Assembly: GCF_029714305.1 (NCBI RefSeq)
Contig: NZ_CP121647.1
Span: 4,670,501-4,734,500 of the forward strand
Direction of reading: 5' to 3'
DNA: 64,000 bases
Origin: Bradyrhizobium sp. CB3481
GTDB taxonomy: Bacteria > Pseudomonadota > Alphaproteobacteria > Rhizobiales > Xanthobacteraceae
The notes under the pieces are model-generated. The model was not told where the DNA came from, made no database searches, and saw nothing but the letters and a program-made list of their open reading frames with translations. Made by a program: the position numbers and the translations under genes. Shown here in pieces: positions 54,833 through 63,374 of the stretch; position 1 is the first letter of the stretch; every line of letters starts with the position of its first letter.

Positions 54833-56011
54833 TTACGACGGGGGGCGCGAAGAAGTGAAGCTGTTACCGTGGAAGCGCAAATTCTCGCGCGACAACTGGT
54901 CGAGCGATGTAACGCCCATCAGCTTCATGTCGCGTTCGATTTCGATCCGCATCTGTTCCAGCGCACGTTCCACGCCGGCCTGGCCGGCCGCCGCCAGGGG
55001 GAAGAGATAATAGCGGCCAAGGCCGACGGCCTTGGCTCCCAGCGACAGCGCCTTGAGCACGTGAGTACCGCGCTGCACGCCGCCGTCCATGATGACGTCG
55101 ATCCTATCTCCTACCGCATCGACAATCTCCGCCAGTTGATCAAAGGCGCTGCGCGAGCCGTCAAGCTGCCGGCCGCCATGGTTGGAAAGTACGATCCCCG
55201 TGCAGCCGATCTCCACCGCGCGCCTGGCGTCTGCTACCGACATCACGCCCTTAAGGCAGAACTGCCCGCCCCAGTGCCGCACCATCTCGGCGACGTCGTC
55301 CCACGTCATCGATGGGTCGAGCATCTCGGTGAAGTAGCGGCTGATCGACATGGTGCCGCTCCCCATATCGACATGGGTGTCGAGCTGCGGCAGCTTGAAG
55401 CTTTCATGCAGGAAATAGTTGATCGCCCAGGCCGGCTTGATCGCAAACTGTGTGATGCCAGCAAGATTCAGCCTGAACGGGATGGCGAAGCCGGTGCGCT
55501 TGTCGCGCTCCCTGTTGCCGCCGGTAATGCTGTCGACGGTCAGCATCATGACCTCGACACCGGCCTGCTTGGCGCGGTTCATCATCTCGCGGTTCAGGCC
55601 GCGATCTCTATGGAAGTAGAACTGATAGACCTGCGGTGTGTTGCTGATCTTGCGCGCTTCCTCGAGGCTGACGGTGCCGAGAGAGGAAACGCCGAACATG
55701 GTGCCATATTTGCCGGCGGCGGCCGCCACGGCGCGCTCGCCCTGCGGATGGAATAATCGCTGCAGCGCCGTCGGCGAGCAATAGACCGGCATGGCGAGCT
55801 TCTGCCCCATGATCGTCACCGACATGTCGACATCGGTTACGCCGCGCAGAATGTTGGGCACCAGATCGCAATCGTCGAACGCGCGCGTGTTGCGGCGGTG
55901 TGTCGATTCGTCGTCGGCCGCACCGTCGATGTAATTGAAGATAGGCCCAGGCAGGCGCTGCTTGGCCATTCGGCGAAAATCGTGAAAGTTGTGGCAGTTC
56001 TTCAGACGCAT
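54833..56011 (-). CDS. FMN-dependent alpha-hydroxy-acid oxidase/dehydrogenase
   Basis: 392 aa, LldD/glycolate-oxidase family. FMN/active-site motifs: FNYIDGAADDE at about residues 25-35 and the catalytic His in LSNHGGRQLDG (about 285). It should oxidise L-lactate or another 2-hydroxy acid. It is the first of three genes with Lin0512 and IlvD/Edd, and AspGly-type hydroxy-acid catabolism is a fair inference. Confidence 0.95.
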   Translation of the reverse strand: MRLKNCHNFHDFRRMAKQRLPGPIFNYIDGAADDESTHRRNTRAFDDCDLVPNILRGVTDVDMSVTIMGQKLAMPVYCSPTALQRLFHPQGERAVAAAAGKYGTMFGVSSLGTVSLEEARKISNTPQVYQFYFHRDRGLNREMMNRAKQAGVEVMMLTVDSITGGNRERDKRTGFAIPFRLNLAGITQFAIKPAWAINYFLHESFKLPQLDTHVDMGSGTMSISRYFTEMLDPSMTWDDVAEMVRHWGGQFCLKGVMSVADARRAVEIGCTGIVLSNHGGRQLDGSRSAFDQLAEIVDAVGDRIDVIMDGGVQRGTHVLKALSLGAKAVGLGRYYLFPLAAAGQAGVERALEQMRIEIERDMKLMGVTSLDQLSRENLRFHGNSFTSSRPPS

Positions 56012-56147
56012 TGCATTTCTCGGTTGACAACAATCTCGCCTGCCGTAGCAGCGTTCTCATGAGGACAGGCTAGCATCTCGCCGAGTTCTTGGCACAGGAA
56101 TCCACATGTGAGGTGCGAGGCGGCCGTCATCCGCAAGGCAAGCAAAA

Positions 56148-56176
56148 CAGGCCCGGGCATACGTTGCCCGAGCCTG
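56148..56176 (-). terminator. intrinsic terminator after the GFA gene
   Basis: CAGGCCCGGGCA, loop TACGT, TGCCCGAGCCTG: a 12-bp stem with one mismatch. On the minus strand it is followed by TTTTG, which fits a Rho-independent terminator for the GFA gene ending at 56220. Confidence 0.7.
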
Positions 56177-56219
56177 ACTGTCTATAGATGCAACGCCTCG
56201 AGAGAAACCGGCCCGTCCC

Positions 56220-56633
56220 TCACCCCGGCGGCATCCTGTCGAATTTCGCCGCCGCCGGATCAAGATGATCCCAGGCGTGGCCCGCCGCGGTCCACAAGAC
56301 TTTTTGCGGCTTGTATCGGCTGGGGTCGTCGAGACTCCCTGCGTGGACGATGAAGATCTCGGGAATGCCGGGGAATGTCAGATAGACCGGTGAACCGCAT
56401 GTCGGGCAGAAGGCGCGGGATTTCACCGTCCCGCCGTCGCCGATGACGTCCCAGTGCTTTGCATCGCCCTCCGCCTTCACGGCGGGTCGCGGGAACGTCA
56501 AATAGGAGCCGTGGCCGGTGCCGCTCTTGCGCTGGCACTGCCGGCATTGGCAGTCGCTCATCTCAATCGGTTCAGCAGAAATTTCATATCGGATCGCGCC
56601 GCAGGCGCATCCGCCGGTATAGGCGGCATTCAT
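56220..56633 (-). CDS. GFA family zinc enzyme (second copy)
   Basis: 137 aa from ATG 56633. GFA/CENP-V fold with ligands CACG near residue 9, CQCRQCQRK about 28-36 and CPTCGSPVY near 77. Distinct from the copy at 15111-15479, with low similarity outside the cysteines. The in-frame ATG at 56702 adds 23 residues without homology. Confidence 0.9.
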   Translation of the reverse strand: MNAAYTGGCACGAIRYEISAEPIEMSDCQCRQCQRKSGTGHGSYLTFPRPAVKAEGDAKHWDVIGDGGTVKSRAFCPTCGSPVYLTFPGIPEIFIVHAGSLDDPSRYKPQKVLWTAAGHAWDHLDPAAAKFDRMPPG

Positions 56634-56730
56634 GTGTCTTTTCCTTCTGTAGAACAGCATTGTTGGCCAACGAAGAGTTTGGGCACATCGAGCGCGTAAC
56701 ACGCTCGGTTTTCGCCGATTCGAGCGATAT

Positions 56731-56991
56731 CTAGACGCGGCCAGCGATCAGCTTGAGCCACGGCGGCAGATGAAAGGCGCTCATCAGCAAGTACATCGGC
56801 ACCATCCCGCTCAGCGGTGACGCGCTTGCGATCGAACACATTGCCGGCCCGTCACCAAGGACGGCCGTCAATAGCGCCATCGTCGCAAACGTCGGCGCGG
56901 CCGCGAGATGGAGCCGATTGGCCGACCGGAGCGCCGCGGCGTTCCGCCGGGGCGCCTTGTCGTCGAATCCGCCGGAGCAGACCTGGCTCAT
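56731..56991 (-). CDS. small two-span membrane protein
   Basis: 86 aa with two hydrophobic segments (about residues 30-60 and 62-80). No domain recognised. It overlaps the stop of the DUF899 gene by 4 bp (ATGA), so it is probably co-transcribed and translationally coupled. Confidence 0.6.
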   Translation of the reverse strand: MSQVCSGGFDDKAPRRNAAALRSANRLHLAAAPTFATMALLTAVLGDGPAMCSIASASPLSGMVPMYLLMSAFHLPPWLKLIAGRV

Positions 56992-57737
56992 GGCTTTGCA
57001 CTCGCGCTCTGCTTGCGGAACGCCGCCTCGCCGGCATCAGACACTTCGACCCACCTCTTGTCGGGCGCGGCGCCTTCGACGTAGCTGTCGTGCCAATTCC
57101 ACCATTTGTAGGTCGGCGTTTGCGGATAGCCTTCCGGCGAATTCTCCCAGACCTCCTGCCGTCCAAGCGGCGTGATGTCGAGATAGTTCCAGGTACCCCC
57201 CATCTGCTCATCGCCACGGTTGTTGATGAAGTAGGTGCGGTAGACGTTGCTGCCGTCGCGGAAGAACACGTTGGTGCCGTGCCATTCGCCGACGTCGAAA
57301 TCGGCGTCAAAACTGTCCGTGATCGTGTACCAGGGGATCATCTCCCACCCCATCCGCGCCTTCAGCCGCGCAATGTCGGCCTGCGGCGCACGCGAGGTGA
57401 ACACCAGCGTGGTGTCGCGGGCATTGAGATGGGCGAGATGGGCGACCTGATCGGCCACCATCGAACAGCCGCGGCAGGCGTGGTCGGGCCAGCCGAACAC
57501 GCCCGGCTCGTAGAAAGCGCGGTAAACGATCAGCTGATGGCGGCCTTCAAATAGGTCCAGCAGGCTCGCCTTGCCGCGCGGTCCCTCGAACACATAATCC
57601 TTTTCAACGGCCACCCACGGCATCCGCCGACGCTCGGCGGCCAGTGCGTCGCGCGCGCGCGTCAGCTCCTTCTCCTTCACGAGCAACTTTTTCCGAGCGG
57701 CTTCCCACTCCTGCGCTGAAACAGCATGAATCTGCAT
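56988..57737 (-). CDS. DUF899 thioredoxin-like protein
   Basis: 249 aa, typical of DUF899 (KDYVFEGPRGKASLLDLFEGRHQLIVYRAF). The active-site-like CRGC is near residue 89 in PDHACRGCSMVADQ. Function is unknown; a thioredoxin-fold redox role is inferred. First gene of a pair with the small membrane protein. Confidence 0.9.
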   Translation of the reverse strand: MQIHAVSAQEWEAARKKLLVKEKELTRARDALAAERRRMPWVAVEKDYVFEGPRGKASLLDLFEGRHQLIVYRAFYEPGVFGWPDHACRGCSMVADQVAHLAHLNARDTTLVFTSRAPQADIARLKARMGWEMIPWYTITDSFDADFDVGEWHGTNVFFRDGSNVYRTYFINNRGDEQMGGTWNYLDITPLGRQEVWENSPEGYPQTPTYKWWNWHDSYVEGAAPDKRWVEVSDAGEAAFRKQSASAKP

Positions 57738-57785
57738 GGCTGATCTCCTGTTTTGTTAGGGTTCGTGTTGCGCCTGTCGAGCCGT

Positions 57786-58313
57786 TCATGCCGGCAGTCG
57801 GCGGCCGTACTCCTGGTGCAGACGGGCCCAGCCTTCCCAGAACTGCGCAGGCTCCGTGTCGTTCGCGCGGGCGACCAGGATATCGAGATGCATGTGCCAT
57901 CCGGCGCTGACTTTGAGCAGCGTCGATCGATCGGGCAGACGCCGATGGATCACGGTAAGCAGCACACCTGTGCCCTTCGGTTCCAGTTCGAACGTCACGT
58001 CGCCGCTGTTGTTCCAGGTAATTGAGAGCTTGCGTAGCGGTTCGAGCTCGGTGATCCGGCTTTGCATGCGATGTTCTTCGGCAAAGCCTTCCGGCCGCTT
58101 GCCGGGGGGATCGTTGAGCTCGTCGTTACGCCAGACCAATTCCACGGGCGCGCCGACCTTCATCTCCATCTGGCCCGCCGCCAGCCACTTGCTGCGCAGA
58201 TTGCTGTCGGTGAGATAGGCCCAGATGCGTTCGATCGGGCCGGGCAGCAGGCGCTGAATCCTGAGCGTGGTCGGCTCAATCAGTTCGCCATAGGCGTCGG
58301 GCTTTGCATTCAT
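57786..58313 (-). CDS. SRPBCC (AHSA1-like) domain protein
   Basis: 175 aa START/AHSA1-type fold with PTTLRIQRLLPGPIERIWAYLTD and the C-terminal helix KVSAGWHMHLDILVARA. Commonly encoded next to an ArsR regulator, as here, only 3 bp after it. Its ligand is unknown. Confidence 0.92.
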   Translation of the reverse strand: MNAKPDAYGELIEPTTLRIQRLLPGPIERIWAYLTDSNLRSKWLAAGQMEMKVGAPVELVWRNDELNDPPGKRPEGFAEEHRMQSRITELEPLRKLSITWNNSGDVTFELEPKGTGVLLTVIHRRLPDRSTLLKVSAGWHMHLDILVARANDTEPAQFWEGWARLHQEYGRRLPA

Positions 58314-58316
58314 CGT

Positions 58317-58673
58317 CTACTCCTTCTTTCCTTGCTTTGCTTTCGCCTCATCCTCTGCACGCAGCAGGGCTTCCAGCTGATCGAGCTTTTCGCTCCAGAA
58401 ACGTTCGTAGCGGCGGAGCCATGCATCGGCGTCCGCAAGGCGCGCCGCCTCGAGGCGGCACAGATGCGTGCGGCCGCGGATCGTGCGCGTCACGAGGCCG
58501 GCATTTTCCAGCACCCGCACATGCTTCGATGCACCGGCGAAGCTCATCTCGAACGGGGTTGCCAGTTCCCCGATCGTGCGTTCGCGTTCCGCCAATCGTC
58601 CAAGCATCGCCCGGCGCGTTGGGTCCGAGAGCGCGTGAAAAACAGCATCGAGATGCGTCGAATATTCAACCAT
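58317..58673 (-). CDS. ArsR family regulator
   Basis: 118 aa from ATG 58673. Winged helix with ALSDPTRRAMLGRLAERERTIGEL and the recognition region SFAGASKHVRVLENAGLV. No metal-binding cysteines, so likely not a metal sensor. Co-transcribed with the SRPBCC gene. Two identical-pattern palindromes cover its start region. Confidence 0.92.
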   Translation of the reverse strand: MVEYSTHLDAVFHALSDPTRRAMLGRLAERERTIGELATPFEMSFAGASKHVRVLENAGLVTRTIRGRTHLCRLEAARLADADAWLRRYERFWSEKLDQLEALLRAEDEAKAKQGKKE

Positions 58674-58679
58674 ATGGTT
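58668..58679. promoter_or_regulatory. ArsR operator half-pair 1
   Basis: AACC-ATAT-GGTT, a perfect 12-bp palindrome covering the start codon of the ArsR gene. The wider block TCAACC-N4-GGTTTA is shared with the site at 58707-58718. Confidence 0.6.
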
Positions 58680-58706
58680 TAGTATAAGGATGCAGCCGAA
58701 ATAGTC

Positions 58707-58718
58707 AACCGATCGGTT
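58707..58718. promoter_or_regulatory. ArsR operator half-pair 2
   Basis: AACC-GATC-GGTT, 39 bp upstream of the first. The conserved outer bases TCAACC/GGTTTA and the repetition around the regulator gene point to autoregulation. Confidence 0.6.
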
Positions 58719-58748
58719 TAACATCTTCGTGAAGGGGTTCTGGAGCGC

Positions 58749-59855
58749 CTAATCGTCGGGCAAGGTGTAGACGGCGCAGGGCGTCGCGATGCCACGCAAC
58801 GCATGCGTTCCCAGCGGAACCAATGCCGTCCGGGTCTCAGTGGCGACGGTGCTTGAGATCAGGACCGTGCGGCCGAGTGGACGGCAAAGCCCTTCCAGGC
58901 GGCTGACGAGATTCACCGCTGGGCCGATCGCCGTGAAATCCAGCCGGTCGGCCGCGCCGACATTGCCCCACAGGATTTCGCCGAGATGCAACGCCACCCC
59001 GAACGACAGCGGCGGCAGCCCCTGCTCGCGCCGCGTCGTGTCGAGATGCACCATGCCGGCCTTGGCTGATACAACCGCGCGCAACGCAGCGTCGCAGGCA
59101 TCACGCGGCCTGTCGCCGACCGGGAAGATGGCGAGCACGCCATCGCCGATGAATTTGAGCACCTCCCCGCCGAACGCGTGGACGGCGCCGCCGATGCAAT
59201 CGAACCAGCCGCCGAGCGCCGCGATGACGGCGGCGGGCGGCTTAGCCTCCGACAGCGCGGTGAAGCTGCGCAGATCGCCATAAAGCAACACCGCGCGGAT
59301 GGTCTCGCCCACTTCGCGCCGCAACGGCCCCGCCAGCACGCGCGCGGCGCTGCGCCGGCCGAGATAGGCCTCGAGCGCCGCCGAGAGCGTCGCGCGCACC
59401 GAGAGCGCCGCAAGCGGCGCGGCAGCGAAACGCGCGGCTTCACGCAGCCGATTTGCCTCCGCCTCCGTGAACCTGCGCGAGCCGATCCAGCCGAGCAGCG
59501 GCCCACCCTCGCCCGCCCCAACAATGTCTTCATGCGCCGCCCCGCCAGGCGCGAGCCCGTTCAACCAACGCCGGCCGGCATCCCCGGACGAGTCCCCTCC
59601 ATCGCCAAAGCCCGCGGGAGCGAAGCCCACCGCCTCGATCACCTCGCCATTTTCGGCCCGCCACAACCAGGTTCGGCGCGCGATGATCGGATGTGGCACA
59701 GAAAGCGTCAGCGCGCCGCCGGAAAGCGGGATGCCATCCTGGATCAGGCGCGCGCCGAGCTCGGCAAGGAACCGGTCAGCGCCCGGCGATCCGGCGGCCT
59801 CATCGACAAGCCATGTCAGTGTCGAACTCAGTTGCATGGGCCAATCATGTGGCAC
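58749..59855 (-). CDS. soluble class III cyclase domain protein
   Basis: 368 aa. N-terminal ~190 residues of unknown fold, then the cyclase domain: YGDLRSFT, LKFIGDGVLAIF and RLDFTAIGPAVNLVSRLEGL, with Lys and Asp of the ATP-selecting type. No membrane span. Third cyclase of the window. Divergent from an SRPBCC gene. Confidence 0.88.
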   Translation of the reverse strand: MPHDWPMQLSSTLTWLVDEAAGSPGADRFLAELGARLIQDGIPLSGGALTLSVPHPIIARRTWLWRAENGEVIEAVGFAPAGFGDGGDSSGDAGRRWLNGLAPGGAAHEDIVGAGEGGPLLGWIGSRRFTEAEANRLREAARFAAAPLAALSVRATLSAALEAYLGRRSAARVLAGPLRREVGETIRAVLLYGDLRSFTALSEAKPPAAVIAALGGWFDCIGGAVHAFGGEVLKFIGDGVLAIFPVGDRPRDACDAALRAVVSAKAGMVHLDTTRREQGLPPLSFGVALHLGEILWGNVGAADRLDFTAIGPAVNLVSRLEGLCRPLGRTVLISSTVATETRTALVPLGTHALRGIATPCAVYTLPDD

Positions 59856-59949
59856 GTTTCGTTGTCATGGGCACTTGGTAAATTCCTGCGCCGGCATATG
59901 TTGGCTCGGTTGCAGCCACCGCCATCCCCACCTAGCAACGAGGTTTTCG

Positions 59950-60405
59950 ATGCCTGAGTCATTTGTGGTCCAGCGCGAGACCCAGATCGCCGCGCCGCGC
60001 GCCAGCGTGTTCGCCTTCCTGACGGACCCCGAGAAGATCGTGCAATGGATGGGCAGCGAGGCCATGACGGAGCTGCATCCGGGCGGGCTCTATCTCCTGA
60101 AGGGCGTCGGCAGCGCCACCGGCCGCGGCACGTTTCGCGAGGTCGTCCCGGTGCACCGCCTCGCCTACAGCTTTGGCTGGGAAGGCAATGACGAAGTGCC
60201 GCCGGGATCGGGCCTGATCGAGATCGACCTGATCGAACGCGATGGCGGCACGCTGCTGCGCATGACCCATAGCGGCTTGCCCAGCGCCACCCACCAGGCA
60301 AGCCATGCCAAGGGCTGGGCGCATTACATCGACCGGCTGACCAAGGTTGCCTCCGGCGAGGATCCCGGACCCGACCGGGGGCCGAACGGCACCCGCAACG
60401 CGTAG
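59950..60405 (+). CDS. SRPBCC (AHSA1-like) domain protein
   Basis: 151 aa from ATG 59950; the same frame extends to 59467 as a shadow of the cyclase gene. Contains VQRETQIAAPRASVFAFLTDPEKIVQWMG. A second AHSA1 protein, but with no ArsR gene beside it. Ligand unknown. Confidence 0.9.
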   Translation: MPESFVVQRETQIAAPRASVFAFLTDPEKIVQWMGSEAMTELHPGGLYLLKGVGSATGRGTFREVVPVHRLAYSFGWEGNDEVPPGSGLIEIDLIERDGGTLLRMTHSGLPSATHQASHAKGWAHYIDRLTKVASGEDPGPDRGPNGTRNA

Positions 60406-60437
60406 GGACATGTCGGTCGGGGCGCGCATCGCCGGGG

Positions 60438-61139
60438 CTATGGCTCCGCTTTCTTCAGCACTGTGACATGAAACTGGCGGCGGATTTCCATCCCCTGCCG
60501 CCGGTAGAGCGCGATCGCCGAGTGATTGCTGGTGAACACGTGCAGGAACGGAATCTCGCCGCGCGATACGATCTGGCGCGAGATTGCGGAGAGCAGCATC
60601 TGCCCATAGCCACGGCCGCGATGCGATGGATGCACGCAGACGGCGGTGATCTCGGTGTAGTTGGCCGGCCTCATCCGTTCGCCGATCATCGCGGCGAGTT
60701 GGCCATTGACGCGAATACCGAGGAAGGTACCGAGTTCATGGGTCCGCTTGCTGAACGGACCCGGCTTGGTAAGCGCGGTCAGCTCGATCATGTCGGGAAT
60801 GTCGTCGGCGCCAAGGGTGACGATATCGACGCCGTTGGCCGACGTCTCAAGCGGCGTTCCGACCATCTGCTCGCCGGTTTCCGCCAGCATGACCTTGAAC
60901 TCCTCGGGTGCCTTCACAGCGTCCGGCGTGAACAACACGGCGATATCCGTTGGCGACATCAGCGCGCCGAGTGCCGAAAAGCTTTCAGGCGACATGTCCG
61001 GCATGTCGGCGAACGGCGTCATTGCCGTCGGATAGCGCCGCGCGCGTCCATCGCCTTCGGCCAGCGCCCGCTGCGTGGTCGTCAGCGCGGTCCAGATCGG
61101 CTGGTCGAGCGGGTGGTCGGGTGCATGGCTAACGGACAT
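60438..61139 (-). CDS. GNAT family N-acetyltransferase
   Basis: 233 aa from ATG 61139. The C-terminal GNAT domain has EITAVCVHPSHRGRGYGQMLLSAI (about residues 165-188). The N-terminal ~90 residues are a separate GNAT-like fold typical of the FR47-type proteins. Substrate unknown. Convergent with the SRPBCC gene. Confidence 0.9.
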   Translation of the reverse strand: MSVSHAPDHPLDQPIWTALTTTQRALAEGDGRARRYPTAMTPFADMPDMSPESFSALGALMSPTDIAVLFTPDAVKAPEEFKVMLAETGEQMVGTPLETSANGVDIVTLGADDIPDMIELTALTKPGPFSKRTHELGTFLGIRVNGQLAAMIGERMRPANYTEITAVCVHPSHRGRGYGQMLLSAISRQIVSRGEIPFLHVFTSNHSAIALYRRQGMEIRRQFHVTVLKKAEP

Positions 61140-61266
61140 CACACAACTTTCCTTAATTCTTGGTCGGACGGCACTGCGCGCTGCGCTGGCGATCACGCGG
61201 TGTATCGGCCATCATGAGCGGAACGGCCGGCCGCTCCTGAACTATCGCGCGTTGAAGGACAAACCA

Positions 61267-61491
61267 ATGAGTTGGCGCATTGCCGGAAGTGTTGGCGTCG
61301 CAATCTGGACAGCCCGCAACATCTACGTGCATGCGCGGAGCGAGGCGCTCGGACGGGTGGATATGGACGCCGCGGCCATCATCGCTGTTCCACCGATCCT
61401 GTTGCCGGGTTTGGTCGGGCTTGCCCGCCTGCTGTTTCCGGAAGCCGTTACTTCTCGGCCGTCGCCTCGATCAGATTGTCGCGGAGCGTGA
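61267..61491 (+). CDS. small membrane protein
   Basis: 74 aa starting MSWRIAGSVGVAIWTARNIY, with a C-terminal hydrophobic segment. AAGGA lies 9 nt upstream. It overlaps the 3' end of the convergent MarR gene by 44 bp, which weakens the case. No family recognised. Confidence 0.5.
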   Translation: MSWRIAGSVGVAIWTARNIYVHARSEALGRVDMDAAAIIAVPPILLPGLVGLARLLFPEAVTSRPSPRSDCRGA

Positions 61492-61975
61492 CGACACTCT
61501 GCTGCAGCCGTGCGAACTCGTCCGGTTTCAATCCGGTCGCGGCCACGAGATTCATGTGCATGCCCTTTTCGCGCAGCCGCCGCCCGGCATCGGTCAGGCT
61601 GATCCGGACCTGCCGCTCGTCCTCGGGATCGCGCTGGCGGCACAGATAGCCCGCCTGCTCCAGCTTTTTCAGGATCGGGGTCAGCGTGTTGGACTCAAGG
61701 AACATCCTAGCGCCAAGTTCGCTCACCGTCTGGCCGTCCTGCTCCCACAGCGCCACGATCGCGATCCATTGCGGGTAGGTCAGGCCGAGTTCATCGAGGC
61801 CCTTCTTGTAGGCCCGGCCGAAGGCGAGGTTCGCCGAGTAGATCGCAAAGCACAGAAAGTCGCCGAGGCGCCGCTCGCCGGCGGGCTTGGGCTTTTGATT
61901 GCCCTTTGAACTGTCTCTGGAATTTTCCCTGGAACCGGCGCTTGAACCGATCCGGGTACTATCATTCGGTCTCAT
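61448..61975 (-). CDS. MarR family regulator
   Basis: 175 aa from ATG 61975. Winged-helix core FGRAYKKGLDELGLTYPQWIAIVALWE ... NTLTPILKKLEQAGYLCR. Resembles OhrR/MarR but the reactive Cys of OhrR is not obvious at its usual place; C51 (in FLCFAIYSANLAF) may be the redox Cys. Divergent from VOC-cupin, with two matching operators in between. Confidence 0.92.
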   Translation of the reverse strand: MRPNDSTRIGSSAGSRENSRDSSKGNQKPKPAGERRLGDFLCFAIYSANLAFGRAYKKGLDELGLTYPQWIAIVALWEQDGQTVSELGARMFLESNTLTPILKKLEQAGYLCRQRDPEDERQVRISLTDAGRRLREKGMHMNLVAATGLKPDEFARLQQSVVTLRDNLIEATAEK

Positions 61976-62019
61976 GGTTCGTCCTTTCCGACACGAACAT
62001 GTGAAGTCTCGCATCCATA

Positions 62020-62039
62020 TATATCGTATCCGATTAAAT
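62020..62039. promoter_or_regulatory. MarR operator 1
   Basis: TATATCGTATCCGATTAAAT; the ATCG-TATC-CGAT core is palindromic. It is 70 bp from a near-identical site at 62090-62109 and lies in the divergent promoter region of the MarR gene. Confidence 0.65.
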
Positions 62040-62089
62040 CGGAAGGGTTGACACCGGCGTCCGGAGGAGTTTTATAGCACGCATTCGAT

Positions 62090-62109
62090 TATATCGTACA
62101 CGATCTAAC
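62090..62109. promoter_or_regulatory. MarR operator 2
   Basis: TATATCGTACACGATCTAAC; core ATCG-TACA-CGAT. It lies immediately before the AGGAGAAGGA ribosome site of the VOC gene, so binding there should block that transcript. Confidence 0.65.
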
Positions 62110-62122
62110 AGGAGAAGGAACC

Positions 62123-62785
62123 ATGACCGGTACTACCCGCACGCCAACTGTCGACCTGAAGCTCGAAGTCATCGTCATCCCGGTATCCGACGTTGAACGT
62201 TCGAAGCAGTTTTACGCGAGCCTCGGCTGGCGGCTCGATGCCGACTTCGCCGGCCCCGACGACTACCGCGTGATCCAGTTCACCCCGCCCGGCTCCAACG
62301 CCTCGGTGATCTTCGGCAAGAACGTCACCCCGGCCGCGCCCGGCTCGGCTCAGGGGCTTTATCTGGTCGTCTCCGACATCGAGGCCGCCCGCAAGGAGTT
62401 GCTCGGCCAAGGCGTCGCGATTAGCGACGTGTTCCACGCCGGCGGCGACGTGCATGTCGGCTCCGACGAGCCGTATCTGTTCGGACGCGTCCGTCTGAGC
62501 GGCGCCGATCCCGGGCGCGGCAGCTACCGTTCCTACGCTTCCTTCAGCGATCCCGACGGCAATGGCTGGTTGTTGCAGGAAGTGACGGCACGGTTGCCCG
62601 GCCGCATCGACGGCAACGCTACCTCGTTCAACTCGTCGGCTGATCTTGCCAGCGCGTTGCGCCGCGCCGCCGCCGCCCACGGCGAGTATGAAAAGCGCAA
62701 TGGCGGCCAGTACGACGTGAACTGGCCGGACTGGTACGCCGAATACATCATTCGCGAACAGAGCGGCCAGCAGCAGGCAGCATGA
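62123..62785 (+). CDS. VOC (glyoxalase-like) family protein
   Basis: 220 aa. VOC fold with LKLEVIVIPVSDVERSKQFYASLGWRLDADF, and SFSDPDGNGWLLQEVT near residue 140. Likely a metal-dependent dioxygenase, glyoxalase or antibiotic-binding protein. Strong ribosome site AGGAGAAGGA. Under apparent MarR control and followed by the cupin gene. Confidence 0.92.
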   Translation: MTGTTRTPTVDLKLEVIVIPVSDVERSKQFYASLGWRLDADFAGPDDYRVIQFTPPGSNASVIFGKNVTPAAPGSAQGLYLVVSDIEAARKELLGQGVAISDVFHAGGDVHVGSDEPYLFGRVRLSGADPGRGSYRSYASFSDPDGNGWLLQEVTARLPGRIDGNATSFNSSADLASALRRAAAAHGEYEKRNGGQYDVNWPDWYAEYIIREQSGQQQAA

Positions 62786-62853
62786 ACAGGCAAAGCGATC
62801 CAGTCATCGGCGGCGAGCCCGCCGGTGACGGATCTCAACCCAGGGAGTTCGAC

Positions 62854-63288
62854 ATGACCACGATAAAGCAATTGCAAAGCATCGCGATGGCGGCGCTTGT
62901 CGCCGGCGTTTTTCTGGCGCCTTCCGGCGTGCAGGCGCAGCAGAACGGCGTCACCCGGACCGACCTGCAGCGGCACGATCTGAGCACTAACGGCCACGAG
63001 GCGATCCAGGTCCGCGTCGACCTCGCGCCCGGCGTCGCCTTTGGCAAGCACACGCATCCCGGCGAGGAAGTGATCTATGTGCTGGAAGGCCAGCTCGAAT
63101 ATCAGATCGAGGACAAGCCGCCTGTCACGCTGAAGGCCGGCGACGTGCTGTTCATTCCAGCCGGAACGGTGCATTCGGCCAGGAACCCCGGCGATGTCAA
63201 AGGCAGCGAGCTCGCCACTTACATCGTCGAGAAGGGCAAGCCGCTGGTGACCCTCGTCAAGCAGCACGCGGACAAGGCGGCACACTGA
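62854..63288 (+). CDS. exported cupin domain protein
   Basis: 144 aa from ATG 62854, with signal peptide cut after VQAQ. Cupin motif 1 is FGKHTHPGEEVIYVLEG, and motif 2 GDVLFIPAGTVHSARN. An in-frame ATG at 62782 overlaps the VOC stop by 4 bp but puts the signal sequence inside. Co-transcribed with VOC. Confidence 0.88.
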   Translation: MTTIKQLQSIAMAALVAGVFLAPSGVQAQQNGVTRTDLQRHDLSTNGHEAIQVRVDLAPGVAFGKHTHPGEEVIYVLEGQLEYQIEDKPPVTLKAGDVLFIPAGTVHSARNPGDVKGSELATYIVEKGKPLVTLVKQHADKAAH

Positions 63289-63374
63289 GACAGGATGGAC
63301 CGGGGCTGCTCGCCACGCGGCCCCGCCCCGCTGCTGAAGATTTTTCTCGCTGTGTCGTGGCAAGACACCCGGCC

